Shown here: positions 47,117-56,813 of the stretch, piece after piece
Numbering within the stretch: position 1 is the stretch's first letter
Layout: every line of letters starts with the position of its first letter
Assembly: GCF_902506095.1 (NCBI RefSeq)
Contig: NZ_LR733293.1
Location: 1,848,457-1,912,456 of the forward strand
Source: Arthrobacter sp. 9AX
GTDB lineage: Bacteria; Actinomycetota; Actinomycetes; Actinomycetales; Micrococcaceae
Direction of reading: 5' to 3'
Length of the DNA: 64,000 nucleotides
The notes under the pieces: model-generated
What the model was told of the DNA's origin: nothing
Seen by the model: only the letters and a program-made list of their open reading frames with translations
Databases searched by the model: none
Made by a program: the position numbers and the translations under genes

Positions 47117-48340
47117 GTGGGACCTGTTGGGACGAATGAGCCGGCTGGAGCCGGACTTCGGGCCAGCAGGCGCAAGTGCATCATGCACGTGGATATGGAC
47201 GCCTTTTTCGTCTCCGTGGAACTTCGCACGCGGCCCGAACTGCGCGGCAAGCCCGTCATCGTCGGCTTCCCGGCGGAGCGCTCAGTGGTCCTGTCGGCCT
47301 CCTATGAGGCCAGGGCTTTTGGTGTGAAGTCAGCCATGCCCATGGCGGTGGCCATGCGCATGTGCCCGCAGGCGGTGATCATCGAGCCGCGCCACAAGGT
47401 GTACTACGACGTCTCGGCGCAGCTCATGGCGATCTTCGAATCCGTTACCGAGCTCGTGGAACCGCTCAGCGTGGACGAGGCGTTCCTCGACGTGACCGGC
47501 GCCATCCGCCGGCTGGGGCCGCCCCGGGTCATCGGCGAATTGATCCGCAGCACGGTCGCGGCGGAGCTGGGCATCACGGCCTCGGTGGGGATTGCGGAAA
47601 CCAAGTTTGTGGCCAAGATCGCGTCCACCCGCTGCAAGCCGGACGGACTGCTGCTGATCGGGCCCGACCAGACGGTGCCTTACCTCCACAGCCTGCCGGT
47701 CGGCGCGCTGTGGGGCATCGGCGCCAAAACAGCTGAAGTCCTGGCCAGGATGGGCATCCGGACGGTGGCGGACGTCGCGGCCACACCGGTCACGTCGCTC
47801 CGGAAGATGCTGGGCGCCACCGGCGAGCACGTGCACCAGCTGGCCTGGGGACAGGACCCGCGTCCTGTCACGCCCGTCCGGCTGGAAAAGAGCATCGGCG
47901 CCGAAGAAACGTTTGCCGTAGACACGGCCGACGACGCTCTCCTCCACCGCGAGCTGCTCCGCCTCGCACACCGGACGGCCGGCCGGCTGCGGAGTGCGGG
48001 AATGGTAGCGCGGACCATCGCCCTGAAGCTGCGCTTCGCTGATTTTTCCACGATCACCCGGAGCCGGACTGTACAGGCGCCCGTTGACAGTGCCCAGCTC
48101 ATCTATGGGGTTGCGCTGCAGCTCCTGGAAGGCGTGGACCGGCCCATGCCGGTGAGGCTCGTGGGTGTGCGGGCCGAGCAGCTCGAAGACGCAGCCACAA
48201 CATCGCTTCAGCTCAGTATTGACCGCCGGGATGACAACTGGCGGGCCGCTGAACAGGCCCTTGACCAGGTGGCCCGCAAATTCGGCAATAGATCCGTCCT
48301 TCCTGCCCGGCTCCTGGAGCCGGACAGCGGCACCGATTAA
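47117..48340 (+). CDS. dinB: DNA polymerase IV (Y-family)
   Basis: Error-prone polymerase for translesion synthesis. The 407-residue protein has the metal-binding MHVDMDAFFVSVE, the second catalytic site SVDEAFLDVT, the steric-gate region, and the thumb and little-finger domains (IGAEETFAVDT). About 23 variable residues precede the catalytic start if GTG 47117 is used; ATG 47183 would be a shorter choice. No clear beta-clamp motif is seen at the C-terminus. It is divergent from the lipoprotein gene. Confidence 0.93.
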   Translation: MGPVGTNEPAGAGLRASRRKCIMHVDMDAFFVSVELRTRPELRGKPVIVGFPAERSVVLSASYEARAFGVKSAMPMAVAMRMCPQAVIIEPRHKVYYDVSAQLMAIFESVTELVEPLSVDEAFLDVTGAIRRLGPPRVIGELIRSTVAAELGITASVGIAETKFVAKIASTRCKPDGLLLIGPDQTVPYLHSLPVGALWGIGAKTAEVLARMGIRTVADVAATPVTSLRKMLGATGEHVHQLAWGQDPRPVTPVRLEKSIGAEETFAVDTADDALLHRELLRLAHRTAGRLRSAGMVARTIALKLRFADFSTITRSRTVQAPVDSAQLIYGVALQLLEGVDRPMPVRLVGVRAEQLEDAATTSLQLSIDRRDDNWRAAEQALDQVARKFGNRSVLPARLLEPDSGTD

Positions 48341-48626
48341 GGGCCGGATATGTGCCCCGTATGAGCCCCTCAGAAGTGTCTTCCAAAGTCATTGCCGTCT
48401 TTCAGAACGCTCCTCAACAAACTATCCTTATAGGTACAAAGTTTTTGAGTGACTGGACTTACTGCCGGGCTCTCTTGGACATGCTCCCGCTCCGGGTCTG
48501 CATGCCTTGGTTTTTGTTTACCGCCGAAGCCGGCGGGTACGGGAACCACCAGGGCATACCAGACGTTATCGGAGCAGGAGTAGTGGCTGGGACCAGCCCG
48601 GACGTTGGCCTACAAAGGAGGTCGTG
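48341..48626. other. Long gap before the DUF3040 gene
   Basis: About 285 bases. A TATCCT hexamer at 48423 with TTCAGA 16 bp upstream could be a weak promoter, giving a leader of almost 200 bases to the DUF3040 gene. No RNA gene or clear hairpin is seen. Confidence 0.35.
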
Positions 48627-49001
48627 ATGCCGCTGTCGGAGCACGAACAGAAGCTGCTTGAGCAGCTGGAGAAGCAGCTTCACGAGGATGATCCAAAGTT
48701 CGCGAATTCCATGGGATCGGACCCCGGGCGTTCGTGGTCGACAAGACACGTCGTGATTGGCGTTCTTTGTGCGCTGGCCGGGGTTTTCCTGTTACTCGTT
48801 GGTGTCACCCTCCAGAACATCTTCGTTGGTGTCCTCGGTTTTGTTGTGATGGGCGGCGGCGTGTACTTCGCCACCATGCGCAGCAGTTCCCCCGGCGCAA
48901 AGGGCTCCAAGTCCGGAGCAGGCAAGTCCGGCAAACAGCGCAGTTCGTTCATGAGCAGTCTCGAGGAACGCTGGGACGAAAGGCGCAGGGGAGAATCCTA
49001 G
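48627..49001 (+). CDS. DUF3040 membrane protein
   Basis: A 124-residue DUF3040 protein, a family common in actinobacteria and of unknown function. It opens with the typical MPLSEHEQKLLEQLEKQL amphipathic helix. Two membrane helices follow at about 40-62 (VVIGVLCALAGVFLLLVGV) and 65-85 (FVGVLGFVVMGGGVYFAT), and a basic Ser/Gly/Lys tail ends it. AAAGGAGGT is a nearly perfect ribosome binding site. It often precedes the division cluster in actinobacteria, as here. Confidence 0.88.
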   Translation: MPLSEHEQKLLEQLEKQLHEDDPKFANSMGSDPGRSWSTRHVVIGVLCALAGVFLLLVGVTLQNIFVGVLGFVVMGGGVYFATMRSSSPGAKGSKSGAGKSGKQRSSFMSSLEERWDERRRGES

Positions 49002-49070
49002 GCCGGCCGCCAGGCTGCAGCGGACGCCCCCGTCCCACCACTTTGCTCCCCGAATGGGGGCGCGCAGCAT

Positions 49071-49097
49071 AAAGACCCGCTACGGCGGGTCTTTTGC
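49071..49097 (+). terminator. Terminator after the DUF3040 gene
   Basis: AAAGACCCGC and GCGGGTCTTT form a 10-bp stem with a TACG loop, followed by a T-rich end, 70 bp after the stop. Confidence 0.9.
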
Positions 49098-49317
49098 TGT
49101 TTAAACCCACTCCTGCGGAACTAAATAACGGTGGGGACAAAACGTGGGTGGAGAGCCCCGTGCTGGCCGGGAGCGCTGATGGGGCGTTGCCGTGCTTGCA
49201 GGCTCTTTCACCCACAAACTTCATTGAGGACGGACCAGCTGCCGGCCCGCGCATAAGACACCAGGGGTCCCGACTGTCTTTCCCCATGCCGGGCTACTCC
49301 AAGGCCAGTGCAGGGAA

Positions 49318-49337
49318 AGTCCTCCACTTCCCACCAC
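49318..49337 (-). promoter_or_regulatory. Inverted MraZ-like double box
   Basis: Read on the minus strand, GTGGTGGGAA is followed directly by GTGGAGGACT. The two GTGG units are 10 bp apart, like the boxes at 49411-49440 but facing the other way. Possibly a second MraZ site. Confidence 0.4.
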
Positions 49338-49404
49338 CGCCACAATTCCGCGCCATTTCAGGCTTCCTTTCCCAAAAATTGGGCCCAGGGGGAGACATTC
49401 TGCG

Positions 49405-49440
49405 TTGACTGTGGGGGAAAGTGGAGTAATGTGGAGGACA
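49405..49440 (+). promoter_or_regulatory. mraZ promoter with three MraZ boxes
   Basis: GTGGGGGAAA, GTGGAGTAAT and GTGGAGGACA run in succession from 49411, giving GTGG units spaced exactly 10 bp apart, the known MraZ operator style. A promoter TTGACT (49405) with TAATGT (49427) 16 bp away overlaps them, so MraZ bound here would block its own cluster. Confidence 0.85.
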
Positions 49441-49501
49441 TAAGAGGGTGGTTGCAACATAGGGGATGTGCAGTTCCTGACATCGGACAGGCGGTGGGCC
49501 A

Positions 49502-49930
49502 GTGTTTCTGGGCACGCATTCGCCGCGTCTGGATGAAAAGGGCCGGATCATTCTCCCCGCGAAGTTCCGGGAGGAACTTGCCAGCGGACTGGTCCTCACC
49601 AGGGGCCAGGAACGTTGCATCTACGTCTTCAGCGAGAAGGAATTTGCCCGGGTCCACGAGCAAATGCGGGAGGCGCCAATCTCCTCAAAACAGGCGCGGG
49701 ACTACATCCGCGTCTTTCTCTCTGGAGCCTCGGACGAGGTACCTGACAAGCAGGGGCGTGTGACTATTCCACCGGCGCTCCGGGAGTACGCAGGGCTCGG
49801 GAGGGAACTGGCCGTGATTGGTGCCGGAACCCGCGCCGAGATCTGGGATGCCCAGGCTTGGAATGAATACCTCGCGGAGAAGGAAACAGCCTTCTCTGAA
49901 ACCGATGATCCCATTCCGGGCATTCTGTGA
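49502..49930 (+). CDS. mraZ: Transcriptional regulator MraZ
   Basis: A ring-forming DNA-binding protein that represses its own cluster. The 142-residue protein has two AbrB-like halves, each with a DxxxR core: [16 protein letters not shown] and [15 protein letters not shown]. The GTG start gives [15 protein letters not shown], the family beginning. The binding boxes lie 60-90 bp upstream. It leads the division and wall cluster and is followed by rsmH after a 166-bp gap. Confidence 0.95.
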   Translation: MFLGTHSPRLDEKGRIILPAKFREELASGLVLTRGQERCIYVFSEKEFARVHEQMREAPISSKQARDYIRVFLSGASDEVPDKQGRVTIPPALREYAGLGRELAVIGAGTRAEIWDAQAWNEYLAEKETAFSETDDPIPGIL

Positions 49931-50096
49931 CCGGAAAGGAGCAACGGACAGCTTCTTGGTTGGGATCTCCAGCCGGCCCATCAGCCGGCCAACCTGGCTC
50001 AACTTCCCCGGAGCCAGGCGGGCAGGACGGTAGGCGCGGATGGGGATCCGGGTCAAGAAGCATCCAGGCATCAGCGACGGCGAGAAAGGACGAGGC

Positions 50097-51089
50097 ATGA
50101 ACGATCAACCCAAGCCCACGTCCGAACGCCATGTGCCGGTCCTTCGGGACCGGTGCATCAATTTGTTGGCCCCCGGATTCGAGGCGGCCAGGAGCCGCGG
50201 CGAAACCCCCATCGCCATTGATGCCACCCTCGGCATGGGTGGCCACTCCGAGGCCATGCTGCAGCGCTTCCCGGACCTGCACCTGATCGGCATCGACCGG
50301 GATGAAGAAGCCCTGGCCCTGGCCGGTGCGCGGCTGGCGCCCTTCGAATCACGGACAGACCTCGTCCACGCCGTCTATGACGAAATCGAAGACGTCCTGG
50401 CTGACCTCGGCGTCCCGGAGGTTCACGGGATCCTGATGGACCTGGGAGTTTCCTCGCTCCAGCTCGATGAGCGTGAGCGCGGCTTCGCCTATTCCTTCGA
50501 CGCTCCGCTGGACATGCGGATGGATACCAGCCGCGGCCAGACGGCAGCGGATGTGGTGAACACCTACAGCGAAGAGGAACTCGTCCGGATCATCCGCAAG
50601 TGGGGTGAGGAAAAGTTCGCCGGCAGGATCGCCAACAGGATCGTGGCGGCCCGGGCTGTCAAACCCTTCACTACCACCGGCGAACTGGTGGAACAGATCC
50701 GCTCGGTTGTTCCGGCCGGCGCTGCCAAATCCGGCGGACACCCCGCCAAGAGAACCTTCCAGGCTTTGCGGATCGAGGTCAACGAGGAACTGGAAGTCCT
50801 GGAGCGTGCCGTGCCCGCCGCTGTGGAGGCCACAGCACTGGGAGGCCGGATCGTGGTTATGTCCTACCACTCGCTGGAGGACAAGATCGTCAAGGGTGTC
50901 TTCCAGGCCCGATCGAAATCCTCCGCTCCGCTGGGCTTCCCCGTCGAGCTGGAAGAACATAAACCCGAACTTAAAACCCTGACCAAAGGCACTGAGGTGC
51001 CAACCGCCGTCGAAATCGCCGAAAACCCCCGCGCTGCCTCAGCAAGGCTCCGCGCGGTGGAACGAATCCGAGCCAGGAGAGCTGAATGA
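50097..51089 (+). CDS. rsmH: 16S rRNA (cytosine1402-N4)-methyltransferase
   Basis: Methylates the exocyclic nitrogen of C1402 in 16S rRNA, using S-adenosylmethionine. The 330-residue protein opens with [15 protein letters not shown], then [15 protein letters not shown] (cofactor-binding), [20 protein letters not shown], and [18 protein letters not shown] chose ATG 50097, with AAAGGACGAGG before it; an earlier ATG at 50040 adds 19 residues. Its stop overlaps ftsL by four bases (ATGA). Confidence 0.95.
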   Translation: MNDQPKPTSERHVPVLRDRCINLLAPGFEAARSRGETPIAIDATLGMGGHSEAMLQRFPDLHLIGIDRDEEALALAGARLAPFESRTDLVHAVYDEIEDVLADLGVPEVHGILMDLGVSSLQLDERERGFAYSFDAPLDMRMDTSRGQTAADVVNTYSEEELVRIIRKWGEEKFAGRIANRIVAARAVKPFTTTGELVEQIRSVVPAGAAKSGGHPAKRTFQALRIEVNEELEVLERAVPAAVEATALGGRIVVMSYHSLEDKIVKGVFQARSKSSAPLGFPVELEEHKPELKTLTKGTEVPTAVEIAENPRAASARLRAVERIRARRAE

Positions 51090-51787
51090 GCACCGCTGCC
51101 GTGAAGAACTTTCCCGTTGTTAACGGTTCGGCCGCTAAGCAGCTCCCTGCCGGCTCGCCCGAGGCGCCACGCAGGAGCCGGACACCGCTCTCTCTGGTCC
51201 GGACGGTACCCCGCAAGCGCCGCGCGCCCTTTGTGGTGTTGTGCTTCGGCATGCTGGCCGTCGCCCTGATTGCTGTCCTGGTGCTGAACATCTCCGTTTC
51301 CACGGCGCAGTACCAGCTGGTGGAGCTGCGCGCCGCGCAGAGCGCCCTGACCAAGCAGAACCAGGACCTCACCCAGCAGGTGCAGAACTTCGAGGCCCCC
51401 CAGAATCTCGCAGCACAGGCGACGAAGCTGGGCATGGTGCCATCTACGGTCAAGGGCCAAATCGACCTGTCGACCCTTTCGGTGACCGGCAAGGCCACAC
51501 CTGCCGTCAAGGACGGCCCCGCCGGTGCAGTCATCCCGGCGCCGGCAGTGCCCGGACAGCTTACCGTGGTACCCCCGCCCAGCAAGAACGAGCCCCTCGA
51601 AGCCCGGAAGCCCGTAGAGGACACCCCGGCTCCTGCCGCGGCAGCCCCGGTTGCCGGGGCGGGCGCCACGGCCGGCGCCACGGCCGGTCCAACCCCCGCG
51701 CAGACGCCGGCAGCCGCGGCAGTGCCGCCGGTGGAACTGCACGGAGGTTCGGTGCCCGCACCGGAGCAGAAGGTCCCCGGACAGTAA
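51086..51787 (+). CDS. ftsL: FtsL-like septum formation protein
   Basis: Small bitopic division protein, expected to form a complex with FtsQ and FtsB. The 233-residue protein has a basic cytoplasmic front, one membrane helix at about 50-73 ([21 protein letters not shown]) and a coiled coil ([21 protein letters not shown]), then a region typical of actinobacterial FtsL ([13 protein letters not shown]). The C-terminal 100 residues are a Pro/Ala/Gly tail, much longer than in classic FtsL, so the family call rests on topology and position. Confidence 0.8.
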   Translation: MSTAAVKNFPVVNGSAAKQLPAGSPEAPRRSRTPLSLVRTVPRKRRAPFVVLCFGMLAVALIAVLVLNISVSTAQYQLVELRAAQSALTKQNQDLTQQVQNFEAPQNLAAQATKLGMVPSTVKGQIDLSTLSVTGKATPAVKDGPAGAVIPAPAVPGQLTVVPPPSKNEPLEARKPVEDTPAPAAAAPVAGAGATAGATAGPTPAQTPAAAAVPPVELHGGSVPAPEQKVPGQ

Positions 51788-51835
51788 TAGGGCAGGTCTG
51801 ACAGGCAGCAAGGTCGAGCAGCAAGGAATATCGCG

Positions 51836-53638
51836 GTGGCGCAGAGGACCGGCAAGGCAAGCAGCAGCAAGGTGCCCAACGCCACCAAACGCCTGCGGCT
51901 TGGCTTGGGAATCATGCTCACGCTGCTGCTGGTGGTGGGTGGAAAACTCTTCCTGGTCCAAGGGCTGGACGTCGGAGGAATGGCCGAAGCTGCCCTCAAC
52001 AGCCGGATGAAACAGACCGTGCTTCCCGCCGAGCGCGGCAGCATCCTGGATTCCACCGGCACGGTGCTGGCCAACAGTGTCATCCGCTACAACGTGGTGG
52101 TGGACCAACGGGTCAACACTAAAACCGAGACGTTCAAGCGCCTGGAACCGGTGGACGGCAAGGACAAGCTGGTAGACGTCAGCCGGGACCAGGGGCTCAG
52201 CGAACTGGCCTCCGCCCTGGGCATGGAGAAGGACGCCATCCGTGAAGCCGTTACCGGCCAGCAGCCCTATTACATCGTGGCCAAGGACGTGAAGCCCGAC
52301 GTTGAGGACCGCATCTCCAAGCTTCAGATTCCCGGCATCGTCACCGAAGGCGTCAGCAAGCGTGTGTACCCCAACGGTTCGGTGGCGGGCGGCATCATCG
52401 GTTTCCTGCAGGACGGGAACACCGGCCAGGCCGGCATCGAACAGACCCAGGACGGGCTGCTGAAAGGTACTGACGGCAAGCGACTGTTCGAAATCGGTGC
52501 CGACGGGCTGCGTATCCCTGTGGGCATGGACGAACTGACCCCGCCACAGGACGGCAAGGACGTCAAGCTCACCATCAACTCCGACCTGCAGTACTTCGCC
52601 CAGCAGGCCATCCAAAGCCAGACCGACAAGCTCAGTGCCGAGTGGGGCGTCATCATCGTCATGGACGTCAAGACCGGAAATCTGGTGGCGATGGCCGACA
52701 CCAACGCTCCCGATCCCAATGACCCCGGCCGGGTTGCCGCCAAGGACCGCGGTGTCCGTGCCGTCACCGCCGCCTATGAGCCAGGGTCAGTCGAGAAGAT
52801 GCTGACGGCAGCGGCTCTGATCGAGGAAGGCAAGGCCAACCCGCTCAGCGAGTACACCTTGCCGCCGTCGTACACGGTGGACGGCCAGACCTTCAGCGAC
52901 TCCTTCTCCCACGGCACCGAAAAGCGCACCCTCGCCGGTATCCTCGGCTATTCGATGAACACGGGCACAGTCATGGCCGGCCAGCAGTTGAGCAAAGAGC
53001 AGCGTTACGACTGGCTCAAGAAGTTCGGCATCGGCGAGGCCCCGGACATCGGACTTCCCGCCGAAGCTTCGGGCATCCTCACACCGTGGCAGCAGTGGGA
53101 TGGCCGCCAGGAATACACAGTATTGTTCGGGCAGGGCGTGTCGCAGTCCACACTTCAGACTGTGCGGGCGTTCCAGTCCGTTGCCAACAACGGCGTGATG
53201 CTCCAGCCCCGCCTGATCGACTCCTATATCTCTCCGGACGGCACCGAGGAGAAGGTGCCGGCTGCGGAGCCCAGGCAGGTGGTCTCGGAGAATACGGCCC
53301 AGCAGGTCCAGGACATCCTGGAAAGCGCCGTTACCGAGGGGCAGATCAAGGACGCCGGGATCGACGGTTACCGGGTTGGGGCAAAGACGGGCACCTCGGA
53401 GTCGCCGTGCGACGACGGCAAGTCCGGCTTCTGCGGCTACACCGCCTCCATGGTGGGAATGGCACCGATGGATGATCCGCGGTTTATTGTGGAGGTGGTA
53501 CTCCAGAGGCCCAAGGGCAGCATTTACGGGATTACCAACGGGCCGGTCTTCCGGTCGGTCATGAGCCAGGCGCTGCGCACCTACAACGTCCAGCCGTCCA
53601 CGGGCGAACCGGCCCGGCTGCCCCAGTTCGCCAAGTAG
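51836..53638 (+). CDS. ftsI: Peptidoglycan D,D-transpeptidase FtsI (PBP class B)
   Basis: Septal transpeptidase that crosslinks peptidoglycan at division. The 600-residue protein has one N-terminal helix at about 20-40, a pedestal domain, then the transpeptidase domain. It has SVEK with the active Ser318 and Lys321, SMN at 373-375, and KTGTS at 517-521. The GTG start follows AGCAAGGAA. It works with FtsW, encoded downstream. Confidence 0.95.
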   Translation: MAQRTGKASSSKVPNATKRLRLGLGIMLTLLLVVGGKLFLVQGLDVGGMAEAALNSRMKQTVLPAERGSILDSTGTVLANSVIRYNVVVDQRVNTKTETFKRLEPVDGKDKLVDVSRDQGLSELASALGMEKDAIREAVTGQQPYYIVAKDVKPDVEDRISKLQIPGIVTEGVSKRVYPNGSVAGGIIGFLQDGNTGQAGIEQTQDGLLKGTDGKRLFEIGADGLRIPVGMDELTPPQDGKDVKLTINSDLQYFAQQAIQSQTDKLSAEWGVIIVMDVKTGNLVAMADTNAPDPNDPGRVAAKDRGVRAVTAAYEPGSVEKMLTAAALIEEGKANPLSEYTLPPSYTVDGQTFSDSFSHGTEKRTLAGILGYSMNTGTVMAGQQLSKEQRYDWLKKFGIGEAPDIGLPAEASGILTPWQQWDGRQEYTVLFGQGVSQSTLQTVRAFQSVANNGVMLQPRLIDSYISPDGTEEKVPAAEPRQVVSENTAQQVQDILESAVTEGQIKDAGIDGYRVGAKTGTSESPCDDGKSGFCGYTASMVGMAPMDDPRFIVEVVLQRPKGSIYGITNGPVFRSVMSQALRTYNVQPSTGEPARLPQFAK

Positions 53639-53672
53639 CATTCCCGCGCAGAGGACCACCACCGGTCCACCC

Positions 53673-55340
53673 ATGCCGGGCACGACTAGCACCATCGGAG
53701 ATTCCGTGTCAGAGATCAACCCGCCCCACCACCGCGCCGTCCCGGAGGGACCGGCCGGCCAGGGCCGATTCCGCCCGTCAACTGTGGAGCCGGTCCGGCT
53801 GGCAAGCATCGCCGAAGCGGTAGGTGTTGCAGTTCCCGGCGCGGCAGCAGAGGTGGAAGTCACTGGTATTTCCTTGAACTCGCGGTCCGTGGAACCGGGG
53901 GACCTCTACGTCGCGCTGCCCGGCGCCACCAGGCATGGCGCAGACTTCGTGCCGCAGGCCATCGACGCCGGAGCCGCAGCGGTTCTTACCGACGACGCCG
54001 GTGCAAAGCTGCTGGCACTGTCCGCGGACACCCCGGTGCCCGTGGTGATCGTGGAGTCGCCGCGGAATGTCGTGGGCCCGCTCTCCGCCCTGATCTACCG
54101 CAGCCAGCCGGGCACGGGGCAGCCCCAGTTGTTTGGCGTCACGGGCACCAACGGCAAGACCACCACCACCTACTTCATCAACTCGCTGCTGCGCGCCCTG
54201 GGCCGCACCACCGGGTTGATCGGCACCATCGAGATCCATGCCGGCGGGGACCCGATTCCCAGCCTCCTCACCACGCCGGAATCCACCGACGTGCACGCAC
54301 TGCTCGCACTGATGCGCGAGCGGGGCCTGGCGGCCGCCGCCATGGAGGTCTCCTCCCACGCCATCTCCTTCCAGCGCGTGGACGGGGTCCTGTTCGATGT
54401 TGCCGGGTTCACCAACCTCACCCAGGACCACCTGGACCTGCACCTCACCATGGAGGACTACTTCGCCACCAAAGCGGAGCTTTTTACCCCGGGCCGCGCC
54501 CGCGCCGCGGTAGTGACGGTCGACGACGAATGGGGCCTTCAGCTTGCCGGCAGCACGAGTGTGCCGGTCACCACCCTCAGCACCACCGCAGGAGCGCCGG
54601 CGGACTGGACCGTCACGGAAACGGCCCCACGGGGGCTCGGCACGGATTCCACGCTGAGTGGACCCGGCGGCGCGCAGCTCCGCGTCCACACCGGTCTGCC
54701 CGGCAGCTTCAATGTGGCCAACGCGGCGCTTGCGGCAATTATGGTTCTGGCGGCAGGAGTTGACACAGCAACCTTGCAAGCGGCCCTGGACGGGTCGGAT
54801 CCCTTCACCGTGGCGGTCCCCGGGCGTATGCAGCTGGTATCAACGGCACCCGCGGCAATAGTCGACTTCGCCCACAACACCGACGCCCTGGCCAGGGCCC
54901 TGGAGGCGGTGCGGTCGCCGGAAACGGACTCGAACCTCATTGTGGTGTTCGGCGCCACCGGCCAGCGCGACCAGGGTAAACGTCCTGCCATGGGCGCCAT
55001 CGCCGCCCGGCTTGCCGAGGTCGTCATCATCACCGATGACGACCCCCACGACGAAGACCCGGCCGCCATCCGTGCTGATGTCCTGGCCGGAGCCCGGGAA
55101 GCGCAGGAAAAGGAGTCCCTGTCCTGCGAAATCCTGGAGGTCTTTCCCCGTGCTGACGCCATCCGCCGCGCCGTTGAACTGGCCCGCCCGCAGGACATCA
55201 TCCTCGTGGCCGGCCGGGGCCACGAAGTCTGGCAGGAAGTGAAAGGCGTCAACCTTGCCCTGGACGACAGGGTAGAGCTGCGCACCGCCTTGACAGCCAG
55301 GGGATTCAACGTTCTCCAAGACGACCGGATAGAGTCCTAG
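53673..55340 (+). CDS. murE: UDP-N-acetylmuramoyl-tripeptide synthetase
   Basis: Adds the third amino acid of the stem peptide to UDP-MurNAc-L-Ala-D-Glu. The 555-residue Mur ligase has the P-loop [17 protein letters not shown], the LTTPESTDVHALL region, the carbamoylated-Lys site, and a C-terminal DDDPHDEDPAAIRADVLAG. That last motif, DDDPHDE, departs from the DNPR that marks diaminopimelate-adding MurE, so lysine as the third residue is plausible, in keeping with Arthrobacter wall chemistry. ATG 53673 is used here; GTG 53706 is an alternative. Confidence 0.92.
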   Translation: MPGTTSTIGDSVSEINPPHHRAVPEGPAGQGRFRPSTVEPVRLASIAEAVGVAVPGAAAEVEVTGISLNSRSVEPGDLYVALPGATRHGADFVPQAIDAGAAAVLTDDAGAKLLALSADTPVPVVIVESPRNVVGPLSALIYRSQPGTGQPQLFGVTGTNGKTTTTYFINSLLRALGRTTGLIGTIEIHAGGDPIPSLLTTPESTDVHALLALMRERGLAAAAMEVSSHAISFQRVDGVLFDVAGFTNLTQDHLDLHLTMEDYFATKAELFTPGRARAAVVTVDDEWGLQLAGSTSVPVTTLSTTAGAPADWTVTETAPRGLGTDSTLSGPGGAQLRVHTGLPGSFNVANAALAAIMVLAAGVDTATLQAALDGSDPFTVAVPGRMQLVSTAPAAIVDFAHNTDALARALEAVRSPETDSNLIVVFGATGQRDQGKRPAMGAIAARLAEVVIITDDDPHDEDPAAIRADVLAGAREAQEKESLSCEILEVFPRADAIRRAVELARPQDIILVAGRGHEVWQEVKGVNLALDDRVELRTALTARGFNVLQDDRIES

Positions 55341-55346
55341 ACCGAG

Positions 55347-56813
55347 ATGATTGCTTTTACTGCGGCGGAGATCGCCGAAATCACTAACGGGCGCCTGGAC
55401 GCCGATCCCGGAATCACGCCTCTTTCGGTGGTTACGGACTCCCGCGAAGCCACACCCGGTGCGCTCTACGTCGCAAAGCCGGGCGAAAACGCGGACGGTC
55501 ACGACTTCGTGCCCGCCGCGTTCGCCGCCGGCGCCAGCCTTGCCTTGGTTGAGCGTCCCGTCACGGCGGCGGACGGAACCAGCTACCCCGCTGTGCTGGT
55601 TCCTGACGCGGTCCTGGCGATGGGCGCGCTGGCTGCCGAGGCCGTGCGCCGGATCCGCGCTGCCCGCGCCGAACAGGGGAGCGACTTGACCGTTGTGGGA
55701 ATTACAGGTTCAGCCGGGAAAACCACCACCAAGGACCTCCTCGCCGGGATTCTGTCCACGCAGGGCAACACCGTGGCGCCGCAGGGTTCCTATAACGGTG
55801 AAATCGGCGTGCCCCTCACCGTTTTCCGCGCCGGAACCGACACCCGCTTCCTCGTCATCGAGATGGGTGCCACGGGCGTCGGGCACATCCGCTACCTCGC
55901 GGACATGGTCAAACCCGACATCGGGGTGGTGCTGGCCGTGGGGACGGCCCACGCCGGCGAGTTCGGCGGAGTGGAGAACATTGCCCTGGCCAAGGGTGAG
56001 CTGGTCGAAGCGCTTGCTCCCGGCGGCACCGCCATCATCAATCTCGACGACGACCGGGTGGCCGCCATGCGTGTCCGCACCTCGGCAAAAGTACTGGGGT
56101 TCTCCGCGGAAGGCCGCGCCGATGCGGCCGTGAAGGCACTGAACGCCGACACCAACGCGGGAGGCAACCCCGAGTTCGACCTCCAGCTTCCGGACGGCGG
56201 GGCCGGGCTCCACGTCAGCAGCCGCCTTATCGGCGCACACCATGTGGGCAACCTGCTGGCCGCCGCCGCCGCAGCCTGGGCCGCAGGGGTTTCCGGTCAG
56301 GACATCGCCTCCTCACTCAGCAGCCAGGCCGCCGCGAGCCGGTGGCGGATGGAGCGCACCGAACGGCCGGACGGCGTCACCATCATCAACGACGCCTACA
56401 ACGCCAACCCCGAATCCATGCGCGCCGCCCTGCGGACCCTCGCGGACCTCGGCCGCGGCCGCCGCACGTGGGCGGTGCTGGGCGCCATGCTGGAGCTCGG
56501 CGAGGATTCCATCCGGGAGCACACAGCCGTGGGCACCCAGGTGGTCCGGCTCAACATCTCACGCCTGGTGGTGGTGGGCCGCGAAGCACGTGCCCTCTAC
56601 GTCTCTGCCGTCCAGGAGGGCTCCTGGGGCGATGAATGCCTCTTCGCCGAAAACGTGGATGAGGCCTATGACGTCCTAAACGCCGAGCTTGAACCGGGCG
56701 ACCTGGTGCTGTTCAAGTCCTCGAACAGCGTGGGGCTGCGCCATTTGGGTGATCGGATAGCATTACCCCCACAAACCCCTCAACCGGCCGATGAAAGGAG
56801 CACTCTGCTGTGA
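55347..56813 (+). CDS. murF: UDP-N-acetylmuramoyl-tripeptide-D-alanyl-D-alanine ligase
   Basis: Adds D-Ala-D-Ala to complete the pentapeptide precursor. The 488-residue protein has the ATP motif [17 protein letters not shown], the Mur motif [24 protein letters not shown], and the C-terminal ligase domain ([12 protein letters not shown]). It starts six bases after murE and its stop overlaps mraY as GTGA. Confidence 0.95.
   Translation: MIAFTAAEIAEITNGRLDADPGITPLSVVTDSREATPGALYVAKPGENADGHDFVPAAFAAGASLALVERPVTAADGTSYPAVLVPDAVLAMGALAAEAVRRIRAARAEQGSDLTVVGITGSAGKTTTKDLLAGILSTQGNTVAPQGSYNGEIGVPLTVFRAGTDTRFLVIEMGATGVGHIRYLADMVKPDIGVVLAVGTAHAGEFGGVENIALAKGELVEALAPGGTAIINLDDDRVAAMRVRTSAKVLGFSAEGRADAAVKALNADTNAGGNPEFDLQLPDGGAGLHVSSRLIGAHHVGNLLAAAAAAWAAGVSGQDIASSLSSQAAASRWRMERTERPDGVTIINDAYNANPESMRAALRTLADLGRGRRTWAVLGAMLELGEDSIREHTAVGTQVVRLNISRLVVVGREARALYVSAVQEGSWGDECLFAENVDEAYDVLNAELEPGDLVLFKSSNSVGLRHLGDRIALPPQTPQPADERSTLL

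Larger units (their letters stand above)
49002..49501. other. Regulatory stretch before the division cluster
   Basis: 500 bases without a gene between the DUF3040 gene and mraZ. It holds the terminator at 49071, an inverted MraZ-like double box at 49318, and the mraZ promoter with its three boxes at 49405-49440. The remainder shows no open frame worth calling. Confidence 0.6.
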
